Assembly: GCA_001566295.1 (NCBI GenBank)
Contig: KQ964245.1
Coordinates: 3,105,524-3,169,523 of the forward strand
Length of the DNA: 64,000 nucleotides
Source: Microdochium bolleyi
Taxonomy: Eukaryota > Ascomycota > Sordariomycetes > Xylariales > Microdochiaceae
Reading direction: 5' to 3'
In this document: positions 22,637 to 34,189 of the stretch, piece after piece
Layout of the letters: every line of letters begins with the position of its first letter
Position numbering within the stretch: the first letter of the stretch is position 1
Notes under the pieces: generated by a model
The model's database searches: none
What the model saw: the letters and a program-made list of their open reading frames with translations, nothing else
What the model was told of the DNA's origin: nothing
Translations under genes and position numbers: made by a program

Positions 22637-25237
22637 ATGGCGCATTTCTGGAGCAAACTGGTCCGCACGGACAAGGAAGACGCCGACGACCGCGTCGTTG
22701 ACATCAAGGGCAAGGGCCGAGCAAACTACGACGATGATGAGTCGCTCAATGCAGACGATAATGACGAGTACCTCATGTCGGGTGCTTTGACCGGTGACCA
22801 CGAGTCTCCCGGTGACGAGGAGTTTGAGGAGGACATGGCCACAGCTATCGCCGAGAGCTTGAAGACTCACGCGGCCGGATCCTCAACCTCTGGCGAGACC
22901 TCCAAGTCTGGCGAGACCTCCAAGTCTGGCGAGAACCGTGCTAGCACATCCATAACCACTCCTGAGCCTGGCTTCTCGATTACTTCCCAGGCTGGTTCGT
23001 CGACCACACCTGAGCCCGGCCCATCGGCAATCCTCTCTACGCACAATGACTCCCTTCATGATGGACCTCCCGCCACCAGTAGACTCACATACTACAGGAA
23101 CTATAAGGATCATGATGAAGCCGACGATCACGAAGATAAATATGGCTCGGCGCACAAAAAAGCTAGCGTCATGGGGAACTACATCAATGCGAGCAAGCAG
23201 TTCGGCATCGATGTGTGGGAGAAGGTCAAGAGCATAGTCTACTTCGGTGAGGCCAAGAAGAAGGCCGAGGCTGAAGCAGCGCGCAAGAAAGCCGAGCAAG
23301 AGAAAAAGTACTTCCCGTACAAGGCAAACTCTGCGGCGTCGGGGCTGAGTCAGAAGACCTAGGAAGCCTCTGACCCCGTCAACTACGACGATGATCTGGG
23401 CATCGTCAACGACCGCAGTTTCACACAGGGCATTGCCAGCAGAAGTCACCGCGATCCCGGCACCAGTGGCGCGAGCATTCGTCGTACCGGAGAGGGCAAG
23501 GGCAAGGACAGAGAGGCCGACGTGGTAAGCCTTTACTACGGTGGCCGCTACCAGACACATCTCCAGGCTAACACTCATTGCAAGGGCAACCTGAAGGTCC
23601 CCAGAAAGCTTGCAAGCACGTTGCCCCGCGGTCCATATGTCCCTCCGGACTTCTCGAAGATGAGACATTACAACGAGCAGGATGAAATCAGGGGGCTGTT
23701 CCTCAACGTCGACAACGAATGCTCGCGCTTGGAGGAGGATGGAGCCAGTGTGAGCACTCTAGATACTGGTATCAGCATCTCTCGCCCACGTAGTCCGCGT
23801 GCCAACACTCCTGACCCCGGCCAAACCCTGCGAATCAAACGCTTTCCTGACAAGTATCTCCCTGTGCCTGGTCAGGAAGGACGGATTCCGAGGATCAGTT
23901 CCAGCTTTGACGTTATGCGGAGCATAGCAGCTCCGCTTTACATCGAGACCAGCTTCTCTGTTCCGAATCAAGCCTGCCCCAAGGTCCACACAAATCAGAC
24001 GAAAAAGGTGTACGAGAAGCACAAGCAAACCACAAGAGAGATCGCTCCACGAGTTCCCAGCAATGTCGATGGAGATACCGAAGGATCCGAGACTGCAACT
24101 GAAGACCCTGGCTTACAAGAGAGCGACGAAGACCATGCCAATCGTCCTGGCCCCCCAGCTGGTGCACACCGCCATCGTCGCCAGAACAGCATTAGTCTGC
24201 CTCGGTCTTACAATGGCATACTTCCTGTCAACGACACAAGCAACCCTCCCTCGAGCCCCCACACTGCTTCTCACCATGGCCCGGATGGCGAGGCTGTCCC
24301 TGCGGACAACAACGGCATCAAGCAGAGCACTGCCGTGAACAGCAGCACACAGGGCACGCAGGCTGGCAGCCCGCAGCCTACCAGCAGCGACACCACTGCT
24401 CATCTGAGCGGTGCCGCTACCTTAGACTTTCACGGCCTCGACCTCGACGTTCCTTGCCGCCGCGCCGGTAACACCACGCTGGCTCGCAGTATGAGCATCC
24501 CGCACGGTCCCAGACCCTACGTCGAACAACGTCGCGACGGCTACGACACTTTCGCAAACAGCAGCAGCTATAGCTTGCGCCGCAGCTATTCCAGCGACGA
24601 TCTTCCCCATGGCGTCGACCTGGACCACCCGCGCCCGCGCAGCGCGCCTCCTGTCCCTACCCGCCGCGAGAGTCTGTTCCAGGATTATCCCACGGTCATC
24701 ACGACTCCAAACAGCTCTCATGGCCTCTCACACACTCCTTCATACAGCGAGCTACCTCAGCCTGCTGCAGGTAATGAAGACAACGAGGAAGACTCCACGG
24801 ACTTAAGAGGAGGAACCTTCTTCGGTGCTCCTCTGACCCGGTGCAATCCTCCCAGCAACATCGGCGTCCTCGCGAATCCTGGCAACAGCGACACTGACAA
24901 CAATATCGCCGACCTCAGCATCAACCTTGCAAAGGCTCCCAGCTCGCACGACAAGGTCCTCCGCAACACCAAGTCGCGCCTGGTGTCGAAGCTCGTGAGA
25001 AAGACCAAGCTGGCCGTCCAGCTCGCCGTGCGCAAGTGGAAGTACCTGACCCGAGAGGAAGAATATTCCGACACGGATACGGACACTGACGGCGATGACC
25101 GCGCGATGTTCCTGAAATCTGGACGACAGCGACTCCAGAGCCAGAATCCTCCGACCTATGTAAAGAAGAGAAGGCCGTGGCCGGTCCTTGACATCCCGTC
25201 CGTCATCTGCGAGGAGCCGGAGGAGGAGGAGTGCTAG
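22637..25237 (+). CDS. Low-complexity hypothetical protein with an in-frame TAG
   Basis: One frame runs from ATG 22637 to TAG 25235, interrupted only by TAG at 23360-23362 after 241 codons. A 60-nt phase-0 intron at 23525-23584 (GTAAGC, GCTAAC branch, CAAG) is very likely. Sequence on both sides of the TAG has coding character. The upstream part is acidic with SGETSK repeats and a charged Ala/Lys helix (EAKKKAEAEAARKKAEQEKKYF). The downstream part is Ser/Pro/Asp-rich, with a basic C-terminal segment. The TAG is either a nonsense mutation or is removed by a weak intron: donors GTACTT 23308 or GTACAA 23317 with acceptor at 23418 keep the frame. I do not recognise the family. Confidence 0.55.
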
Positions 25238-25294
25238 AAGCAGAACAAGGAGAAGAGCAAGAAGACTCAGAAAAAGAAGAAATCCTCCGAGTAG

Positions 25295-26415
25295 GAGTCC
25301 AAGAAACGCTAGAGCTCGCGCTCCCGTGGCCAATAGCACCCGGCGATGGAGAAGGGCAATCTTGTGAAAAGTTGACACACAGAAAGATCACGCATTGGCG
25401 ACAACCCCCGAAGTGTATGAAAACCAGTTCGGCAACTTGGAAACAATCAGGACTCTGGACATAACCTGCGTCTTGGCAACGACTTCTGGAAACGTACGTC
25501 TTGTAGTGGACCATCGGCACCACTATACACGGGTATTCAGATGAAGGGAAATGTGCGTAAATGACAATGATGTTATTGTCATCTTCTAGATGATGCATTC
25601 TTGTAGGACAGGAAAGATTGAAGACCCCGGAGGTTCATGGGCATGATATTTCGACAGCAGTTGGTCACGACTTGCAAGAGTCACGACAGATGAGCAAGGC
25701 AGAGAAGATCGGAATAGAGACAGATAACATGTCCTGTACGATAGAGCCGTGATCGTCCCAGATGTAACGCAACGTGCATGAGCCGCGTACTTGAGCCGCG
25801 TAGACAAGGCCAGGCACCAGCAATGACACAGGAGACATGGCGATAGAGCCGCACTATGCGACAGCCACGCCTTCAGTGCCGATGCAAATTCCTCGACGAC
25901 GTTCGGCGTTCAAAAGCGGACCCCTCAAGTACCCCAGGGTATGTAGGGACTGTTAGGCACCCACTTTGGGGTCGGCCGAGTGAGATAAGCTCGCTGGTGC
26001 CTTCCTGTTGGTGCTTGTTTGGGTCGGGTGGGCGTCGGGGCCTGGCCCTGGCCCCACCTGCCCGCAGTATTCCGACTCCGACTCCGACGCTCCTTCCCCC
26101 ATTCCGACGCCTATCTCATGGTCCCCGGACCTCAATCACAGCCCGGCCCCCTTGTATGCCTGTCAGCACGCCCCATGCGTCGGTGTCGTCACGTCCCAAG
26201 ATTTGTGACTCGAGCGGTCAGCTTCTACAAAACTCGACCTCGGGCCTCTTTCTATATATCTCTCCCGCAATCATGGATAGAGTTTGGCCGCCATTGCAAT
26301 ATCCAGAAGAGCCGGCAGCCTCCAGGACCACGACAAGGGCTTCCTCAGTCACCCGACTGGCCTCTGAGATTGATACACGGCAAACGACACAGACAAGCGG
26401 ACGCGCCACGCCGCC
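25295..26415. other. Intergenic region
   Basis: Spacer of about 1.1 kb between two same-strand genes. Its right part contains the upstream region of the ABC transporter, with GC-rich tracts near 26000-26130. No gene is supported. Confidence 0.5.
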
Positions 26416-29400
26416 ATGTCGTTCTCCGCCTGCTCAAACGACCTTTCCCTGGGTCCGCAGGTCACGGGCTGCAGAGATGACTTCGACTTTACTGTCAGGT
26501 TCGAGCAACTCTTCTTCTCCATCGTCCCGGCATCCATATACATGATCGTCGCGGGCTGGAGGATCTTCGCAATCCGACGGAGACCCGTCGTGGTTAGCGG
26601 CTCGCGATTTCAGTACGCCAAGCTGGTCAGTGTCCATGGCTTCCTAGACAGCTCTGAATGTCAAACTAACTTATCCCCGGCCACAGACGGCAATCGTCCT
26701 ATACGCGGTGTTCGAGCTCGCCCTCTTGGTCCTTGCCGGCCTGTACCCTTTCACACTATCTGCCCTCGCCATAGCGGCTTCGGTCCTGCGCCTATCGGCA
26801 GCATTGTTCATGGTTCTTCTGTCCACACTGGACCACGCCAGATCCGTCCGGCCGTCCGTCGTGCTCAGTGCCTACCTATTCGCGACGGTGCTGTTTGACA
26901 TTGCGCAGGTCCGGACACTCTGGTTGTCGTCCATAACATACAATGAGCGTGCGTATACGTCAGTGTTCTCAACGGCTCTCGCTGTTAAGGTTGCCGTGCT
27001 CGTGCTTGAAGCTCAGAAGAAAACAAAATGGGCCAAAGACGACATGAAGGACCGCAGTCCTGAAGAGACAAGCGGGATGTACAGCCTCGGAGTATACTTC
27101 GTAAGTTGGATTGGATGCAGGATATTCACACCCCTCGAATTCTTACCAATACTCTATTATAGTGGTTGAACAGACTGTTTCTGCTGGGCTACGGCAAGAT
27201 CCTGCAAATACGCGACCTTTATCCTCTCGATCGCACCCTTGCTGCAGACCACGCCCAGAATCTTCTCAGACCGCACCTGGCTGTTGAGAAGCTCAAGGGC
27301 CACAAGTACGGTCTCATTCGCGTGCTCTGCCGTAGTCTTTCGACATATTTGCTCTTGCCTATCCCATTCCGTCTGGCCATGATGGCTTTTACATTATGCC
27401 AGCCGCTTTTCATCGAGGCTCTCCTGACGCACCTCTCGCGGCCCGAGACAGCTTTCACAAAACACGAGGGCTACGGTCTGATCGGCGCCAGTGGTCTTAT
27501 TTACCTCGGCATCGCCATGTCCACGGCCTTCTATTGGTATTTCCAGTTCCGTATGCTCACCGCGCTGCGCTCGTGCCTTGTGAGCTCCATATACAAGCAG
27601 GCCACCGCAGTCCAGATCACCACCAGCGACGACGGCGCCGCGCTGACGCTGATGAGCGCTGACATCGAGCGCATCCACAACGGCCTACGCATGCTCCATG
27701 AGCTGTGGGCGTGCCTGATCGAGACAGCCATCGCGAGCTGGCTGCTGTATACCAGACTCGGCGCGGCATTCGTGGTCCCGCTCGTGACCGTCATGATCTG
27801 CGCGGGCGGCATGTCGTTCCTTTTGCGGTACACCGGCTCGTCGCAGAAGGCCTGGATGGCCGGCGTGCAGAAGCGCGTGGGCCTGACGTCGACTGTCATC
27901 GCGGCCATGAAGAACCTCAAGATCTCCGGCCTCGCCGTTCCGATCGCCGAATACGTCCAGAAGCTGCGCGTCGATGAGCTGGCGGCCGGGTCACTCTTCC
28001 GCGGTCTCTCCATCACGGCCGCCGTCCTCGCCTACATGCCCATCACTGTCGCACCATTCCTCACCTTTGCACTAGCCGGCGGAAGCTACAGCGCCGCGCA
28101 GCTCTTTACGTCGCTCGCATTCATCACGCTCCTGACGAACCCTTTCGCCACCTTATTCCAGTTCCTGCCGCAAGTCGTCTCAGCGATCGCGTGTCTCGAG
28201 CGCATCCAGATCTTCCTTGAGAAAGAGCCACGGGAGGATTACAGACACTTCCCGGCCCTGGAACCACTCTCCAGCTTCCTGAGTGAGAAACAGGCCACCA
28301 ACGTGGCCGAACAAGCCTCGGAGAATAGCAAGACAGGCGCCACGGACACCATAGATGCAATTATTGTCGACAACGCCAGCTTCGGCTGGGAGGCTGGCAC
28401 CATGGCCCTCAAGAACCTCACCTTCCGTGTTCCCCGACACCAGCTCACTATGGTTGTCGGCCCCATTGCCTCGGGCAAATCAACACTCTGCAAGGCCCTC
28501 CTCGGTGAGATTCCCTTCCACGGTGGCGGCAGCGTGACATTCGCAGCAGCCCGTTCCCCGCGAACCGGATTTTGCGAGCAGACCCCGTTCCTATCGAACG
28601 CCACGATACGGGAAAACATCATCGGCTTCGCGCCTTACGACGCGGCCCGCTACGCGGAGGTAATTCACGCCGCGATGCTCGAGGTCGACCTCGACACCTT
28701 ACCCCTACGGGACGGGACCAATGTAGGCAGTAATGGCATCACGCTGAGTGGCGGGCAGAAGCAGCGCGTCGCGCTCGCGCGGGCGCTATATTTACACACC
28801 GACCTACTCATCCTCGACGACGTGTTCAGCGGACTGGACGCCGACACGGAGGACCAGGTCTTCCAGCGCGTGTTCTCGTCAGCTGAAGAAGGGGGCCTGC
28901 TGGCAAGACGCCGTGCGACGGTGGTGCTGTGCACGCACTCAGTGCGGCATCTGCCTTACACGCAGCACATTGTTGCTCTCGGTATTGACGGGACTATTGT
29001 TGAGCAGGGCACTTTTGCACAACTCGATGCTGAAAAGGGGTATATCCGAAGTCTGCAAGTCAAGTCGTCATCCTCGTCATCCTCGAGCGACAGTTGTAGC
29101 CAAGTCTCAGTATGTGCGGCACAAGACGACGGCGCTGTTGTGTCCGGCCCGCAGACGGACATACTCACAAAGATCAAATCTGCTGTCTCAGAGAACGCTA
29201 TCGAGGAGAAGGCCAGGCAGACGGGCGACAAAACTGTCTACAAGCACTACGCCCAGAGCCTCGGTAGCGTTGTGACAACAGGATTCGTCCTCTTCAGCAT
29301 TCTCTACGGCGCGTTCAGCTCGTTCCCGCCAGTATGGCTTTCGCTCTGGACGCAAGATTCTGCGTCCTCGCAGCCGGCTCACACTCTTGGATACTGGATT

Positions 29401-31035
29401 GGCTTATACTCGCTCTTCCAGATGCTCGCGCTGCTAGGCTTGTTCGGCCAGTGCTACCTGGTCTTCATCGTGGGTGTGAGGAGGTCAGGAAAGTACCTCC
29501 ATCGCGACGCCCTGCACACTCTAGTCCATGCTCCATTACGGTATTTCACAACAACAGATCAGGGCGTGACAACAAATCTATTCTCTCAGGACCTGAACAT
29601 TATCGACACTCAGCTACCCATGGCGCTCATGAACTTTGTTGCCACGGCTTTCGCGGCTGTTGGCCAGGCGGTGGTCATGTGCACTTCCTCGCCATACCTG
29701 GCTGTGGGATATCCCTTTCTGCTGGTCATCATCTACGTGGTTCAGAAGTTCTACTTGCGCACCTCACGGCAGCTTCGTATTCTGGATCTCGAGGCCAAGA
29801 GCCCACTGTACACACACTTCCTGGACACCACCAAAGGGCTCGTCACTCTTCGGGCGCACGGACAGGTTCAGAACGACAGGTCAAAGAACTCCAAACTGCT
29901 CAATACGTCTCAGAGGCCGGCATACCTGCTCAACATGATACAGCGCTGGCTGGAGCTTGTCTTGCATCTGGTTGTCATGGGCCTTGCTTTTATCCTGGTA
30001 GGGTTGGCAGTCACTATCCGCTCGAGCGCTGGATTTACTGGAGCGGCCTTGGTCACCATCATGATGTTCTCCGAGAACCTCATGGTACTGGTGCAGTTTT
30101 GGACCATGTTCGAGACGTCTATTGGTGCCATCGCCAGGCTCAGAGCTTTCAGCAGTGTGAAGCCAGAAGACCGGGACGGCGAGGATGTCCGTCCGGAAGC
30201 AGCATGGCCTTCGAAGGGCGAGATTGTTCTGGATAGCGTATCTGCGTCCTACGGCACTGATTCCCCAGATGACACACCAACCTTGGCTCTTCGCGAGGTG
30301 AGCCTAGAGGTGCGCGCCGGTGAGAAAGTCGCGATCTGTGGGCGGACTGGCAGCGGGAAGTCCTCACTGATAGCACTCTTGCTCAAGCTTCTCGATCCGA
30401 CTCCGGAGAGCAACGAAGGAGTTCGTATAGATGGCGTCGACATGAGCACGTTGGACAGGCAAACGCTCCGACAGTGCATCATCTCGGTTCCACAAGACAC
30501 TGTCTTCTTGCCTGACGGTACAAGTTTCCAAGACAACATCGACCCGCTTGGCGTGGCGACGGGAGATGATGCACGCTCTGTATTGCAGAGTGTTGGGTTG
30601 TGGACGTTTGTGACCGAACATGGAGGTCTCGAGGCTGGTATGACGGCTGAGGCTTTCAGTCAGGGCCAGCGGCAGCTGTTCTCGCTCGCGAGGGCAGTAT
30701 TAAGGAGGCGCGTACGTGCTCGCAGACTTGGGATCCATGACTTCTCTGCTCAAGGCGAGATAGTCGGTGGCACAGAGGGCGGAGTGCTGCTGCTCGACGA
30801 GGTGAGCTCCAGCGTGGACCAGGACACGGAGAAAACGATGCAGGACATCATAAGTCACGAGTTTCGGTCGTACACGATAGTTGCGGTCAGCCACCGGCTC
30901 GATATGGTCATGGACTTTGATCGAGTCGTGGTGATGGATCGCGGGTCGGTGGTTGAGGTCGGCAACCCGAAAGAGTTGGTGGAAGCAGAAGGGAGCAGGT
31001 TCGGCGATCTGTATGCGCTGGGGGGGAAGGCCTGA
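26416..31035 (+). CDS. ABC transporter, ABCC (MRP) subfamily
   Basis: Exons 26416-26625, 26687-27100 and 27163-31035 encode 1498 residues, the full ABCC size. Introns are 61 and 62 nt, phase 0. An N-terminal hydrophobic TMD0-like block covers about residues 20-190, then TMD1, NBD1, TMD2 and NBD2. NBD1 has Walker A GPIASGKST at about 641, signature LSGGQKQ at about 736 and Walker B LLILDD at about 760. The Asp after Walker B, in place of Glu, is the usual ABCC degenerate site. NBD2 has Walker A GRTGSGKSS at about 1268, signature FSQGQRQ at about 1373 and Walker B LLLDE. Fungal members export drugs, conjugates or secondary metabolites across the plasma or vacuolar membrane. The substrate is unknown, and no biosynthetic cluster adjoins it. 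Confidence 0.93.
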
Positions 31036-34000
31036 GCCGAGACATGGCAGAACGATAGTAGCATCATAGCAAGTGACTTGGGAATGGTACGAGAATGATA
31101 TGCGCTTACGAAATGCATGACCGGGTTTCCAGCTCCACCGTTTGCCACGACCCGCCATGGTGGCCATCGACGAGCTGCGCATGCTAAAGAACTTGCTCAA
31201 GTGATGAAGAAGTCAGTGGGCTGGCAATGCGGCTCGAACATCCGGATGTGCGCGTGGGCGACCCAAGGGCATGGCAAGAGGAGCCTGATATCAAGGCCGA
31301 GGGGAACGAATGGCAGTGGACTGTGTCGAAAAGTTGTCATTGACAAACTGATGGGGGGATGTGTGGGAAGAGAAGCTTCTCATTCCCATGTCATTAGCCT
31401 CCATTGAATCGGCCCATTATCAAAATGGCTGCTCGTAACCTGAGGCAGGAACGGCCCCAACACCTGACAACAGGATGCTCGTGCAGGCCATCCGACTATA
31501 CGAGTGCTGACGCCACAGTTGCGTGGTCGGGCAGCTGCACGCAGCTGTGGCTTGTGCCTTTGCCCATCTCCAGCTCCTGCCCGGAGCTTCGGCCCGTCCA
31601 GCCCTCTCCCAGCTGAGCACACGTTCGCGCGACAGTCAGCCAGCCAGCCTGGCACTCACAGTCGCCCGGAGACACGCCGAGAAGCACAGCACCAGACGCC
31701 GCAAGCGATACCCTCCCGAGCCTCAAGTCCACCACTGGTGACAGCCGACGCGCCGCTCTCGCTTGTCTCTCATGGTGCTCACGCAACCACCAGCCCGGGT
31801 CGGAAGCTGTTGGATTCCGGCTTAGCGACAGATGTCGAATCGCCGGCGTGCCTGCACAAGTCCCAGTCGCACTCCGCGGTCTTGTCGACCGGCGTCCCGT
31901 GCGAGACCAAAAAATGCATTTCTCACGTTGACTTGCCGGATGGTGCCGCCGCTCTCGCACTCGTCATTGAGGATTCGATCGCCAAAGTCCAGACACGCGG
32001 GTTGTGATCAGGCACGAGATTCTCCACACTGGTGGTCCAGTTCGAGCATTCCCCTTGGGGAAAAGACCTCGTGCACTCTCGCGTCCTGGCTCTGCTCTTC
32101 GGCCCCCAAGGCAGCCCCCAATGTATTGCGTACACAAAGCAGGCGTCAGCACCATTCGGGTGGCACGGCCATGGCAAATGCCGTGTCAAATCTCCCTCGA
32201 CCCAGGCTCGATCTCGCGAGCGCCCACAAAACAGCTCGCCTCCTTGATCTCGCAATCTTGCAGCCTGGCACGACCTTGTTTCGGCTTCACCTGCAATAGG
32301 GGTAACCGCTGGAACTGTCAAGCGACAGTCCCTTGGCTTGTCTTGACCTTGACAGGTCAATTAGGATGCAATGCCACGCCATGTCTTGGGCACGCGTCAG
32401 CCGTCTGGGGCCATCTCAACCATGTCCACGTGCTGTTGCCACTTCCATTCAGCCATGCATGGCCAGGTCGATCCGAACGCCAAGCCAGGATTCGGCCTCC
32501 ACAAGACGATGCATGAATAGATTGTGTCGCACATCAGCACTCTGGTCGTCGACAGTCCATGCATTGAACCCCAGACATTTCCCCAATCGCGTGTCTCCGC
32601 GCCCGTGCTTACTCTCCACTCTGTCGCCCCTGAGCTTATGCAAATCTGTCAGGATCGACTACAATGTGCCATACTCGCATAAGTAACAGTGCAGTGGAGG
32701 AGGAGCTCCGATCGAACTAGGGGGCTATGAATGCCAGAAACACCAGTTCAGACCGTACGATTGAGCCTGAACTCTTCCAAGGCAAGTCATACGCGGAGAT
32801 GAGGGTTTGTTCTCGAGAAGACGCCTTCCTCACCCATGGCGACAATCACGCCAGACAGAATCATAGCCAGCCGAGAGTATGACCATCCGGCAATCCTTGA
32901 AAGGCTCCTCAGCTGTCCCAACAGGTTCGCCGATACCGGCAGAGGTCTCCTTCAGCAGCGCCAAGGGACCAAGGTCCTGTGTCGACATCGGAACGCCTAC
33001 CGGAGGTGGGCGTGATCGGTCTTGTCGGCAGGCTGACCTGCCGGATTGCACATCTCGAGAAGACGCCCAAGTCGCTGCAAATCGGCTTCAGGAAGCCCGG
33101 CTTCCGAACTTCGCGAGTGTGGTCCATGAAGAGTGCTTGGCTCAACGAGCTGGTTCGACCCACAATTGAGGGTGCTGTCACTACTCGACTGCCTCGTTCG
33201 ATCAGCCTCAGCAGCCTTGGACATCTGCGGAGCGCGGCTTTGAAACCCAGCACAGCAGGGCAGAGCTCAGGTGGAGCGGCTTCTCGGCGGAATCAACCGC
33301 AAGCGCGGAGAGCTGGAACCAAATCCTGGGGGAGCTCCACGTCGTGGCTGTCAATCGCAACGGGGCGGAAGAAACAAGAGTCCCCGCCCTCTCAGCTACG
33401 GTGCGCTATCATAGCGTAGTTTCCGCCAATGGCCGGGGTCTGTCTCCGCGGCCAGATGGTCATGCACGTTACAGCAACAAAGCAAGACACCACAAACGCC
33501 ATGGATGTCTTGAGCAGTGCCCAAGCTTCCGACACGGCACACCAAAGGAGGGGCAGACCGTGCTCGTCCGATCTGACCGGGGTAGGAGCGTTGGCGGCGG
33601 CGAGTGACTGGATGGCGAATGGACAATTGGCGAGATTGTCGTGTTGTGCCCCTGGTCGAGACCCTTGCTTGGGGTGGCACAGGACAGCCATGGGCCGGGC
33701 GAGGGCAGAGGAGATCCCGACAGCCACGGCTGCTTTGGGGCCAGTTGCAGCCAGCTCCCTGCTTGAGCAGCCGGACCCTTGTCTGCCCTACAACGCCCGT
33801 GCTTGGTCACTTCCCAATGCTCCCATCAATACCACCCTGGGGTGGCATGGCAATGTGCGGTGGCCCTTGGCTTCCAAATTTGCTCCTGCGGAGGAACGCG
33901 GCCCGTCGTTCCAGGCTCACTCGACAACGACCCAGACGCGCTGGGCACCCATAAAACTCGGGGTAAGGGTTGGGGAAGTTGGAGCGCATAGAGTGAGACA

Positions 34001-34189
34001 CCACCTCTAGATAAAGACCCAGTTGGATCCCCTTTCCGCAACAGAGGTCGTCCGAGCAGGTCTCTGTAGGCATCTCCCACCCGGCGTCGATCACCAAAGC
34101 GGCCTTCACCGAGCCCAACAGCCAGGTAGCACCGAGCGCACCAGCTAGAGCAAAGCATTAGTGCCCGTGACGACAGTCCAGCAACAGCA
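31036..34189. other. Long intergenic region, no supported gene
   Basis: About 3.1 kb between two same-strand transporter genes. Overlapping ORFs on both strands (longest about 190 codons near 33429-34010) have no domain and random-looking composition. A segment near 31758-31795 resembles one near 46998-47030. Confidence 0.5.

Noticed and set aside
23525..23584. Treating this stretch as coding, since it has no stop.
   Set aside because: It has a GTAAGC donor, a GCTAAC branch site and an AG at the right spacing, is a multiple of three, and the flanking frame is kept without it, so it is more likely an intron.
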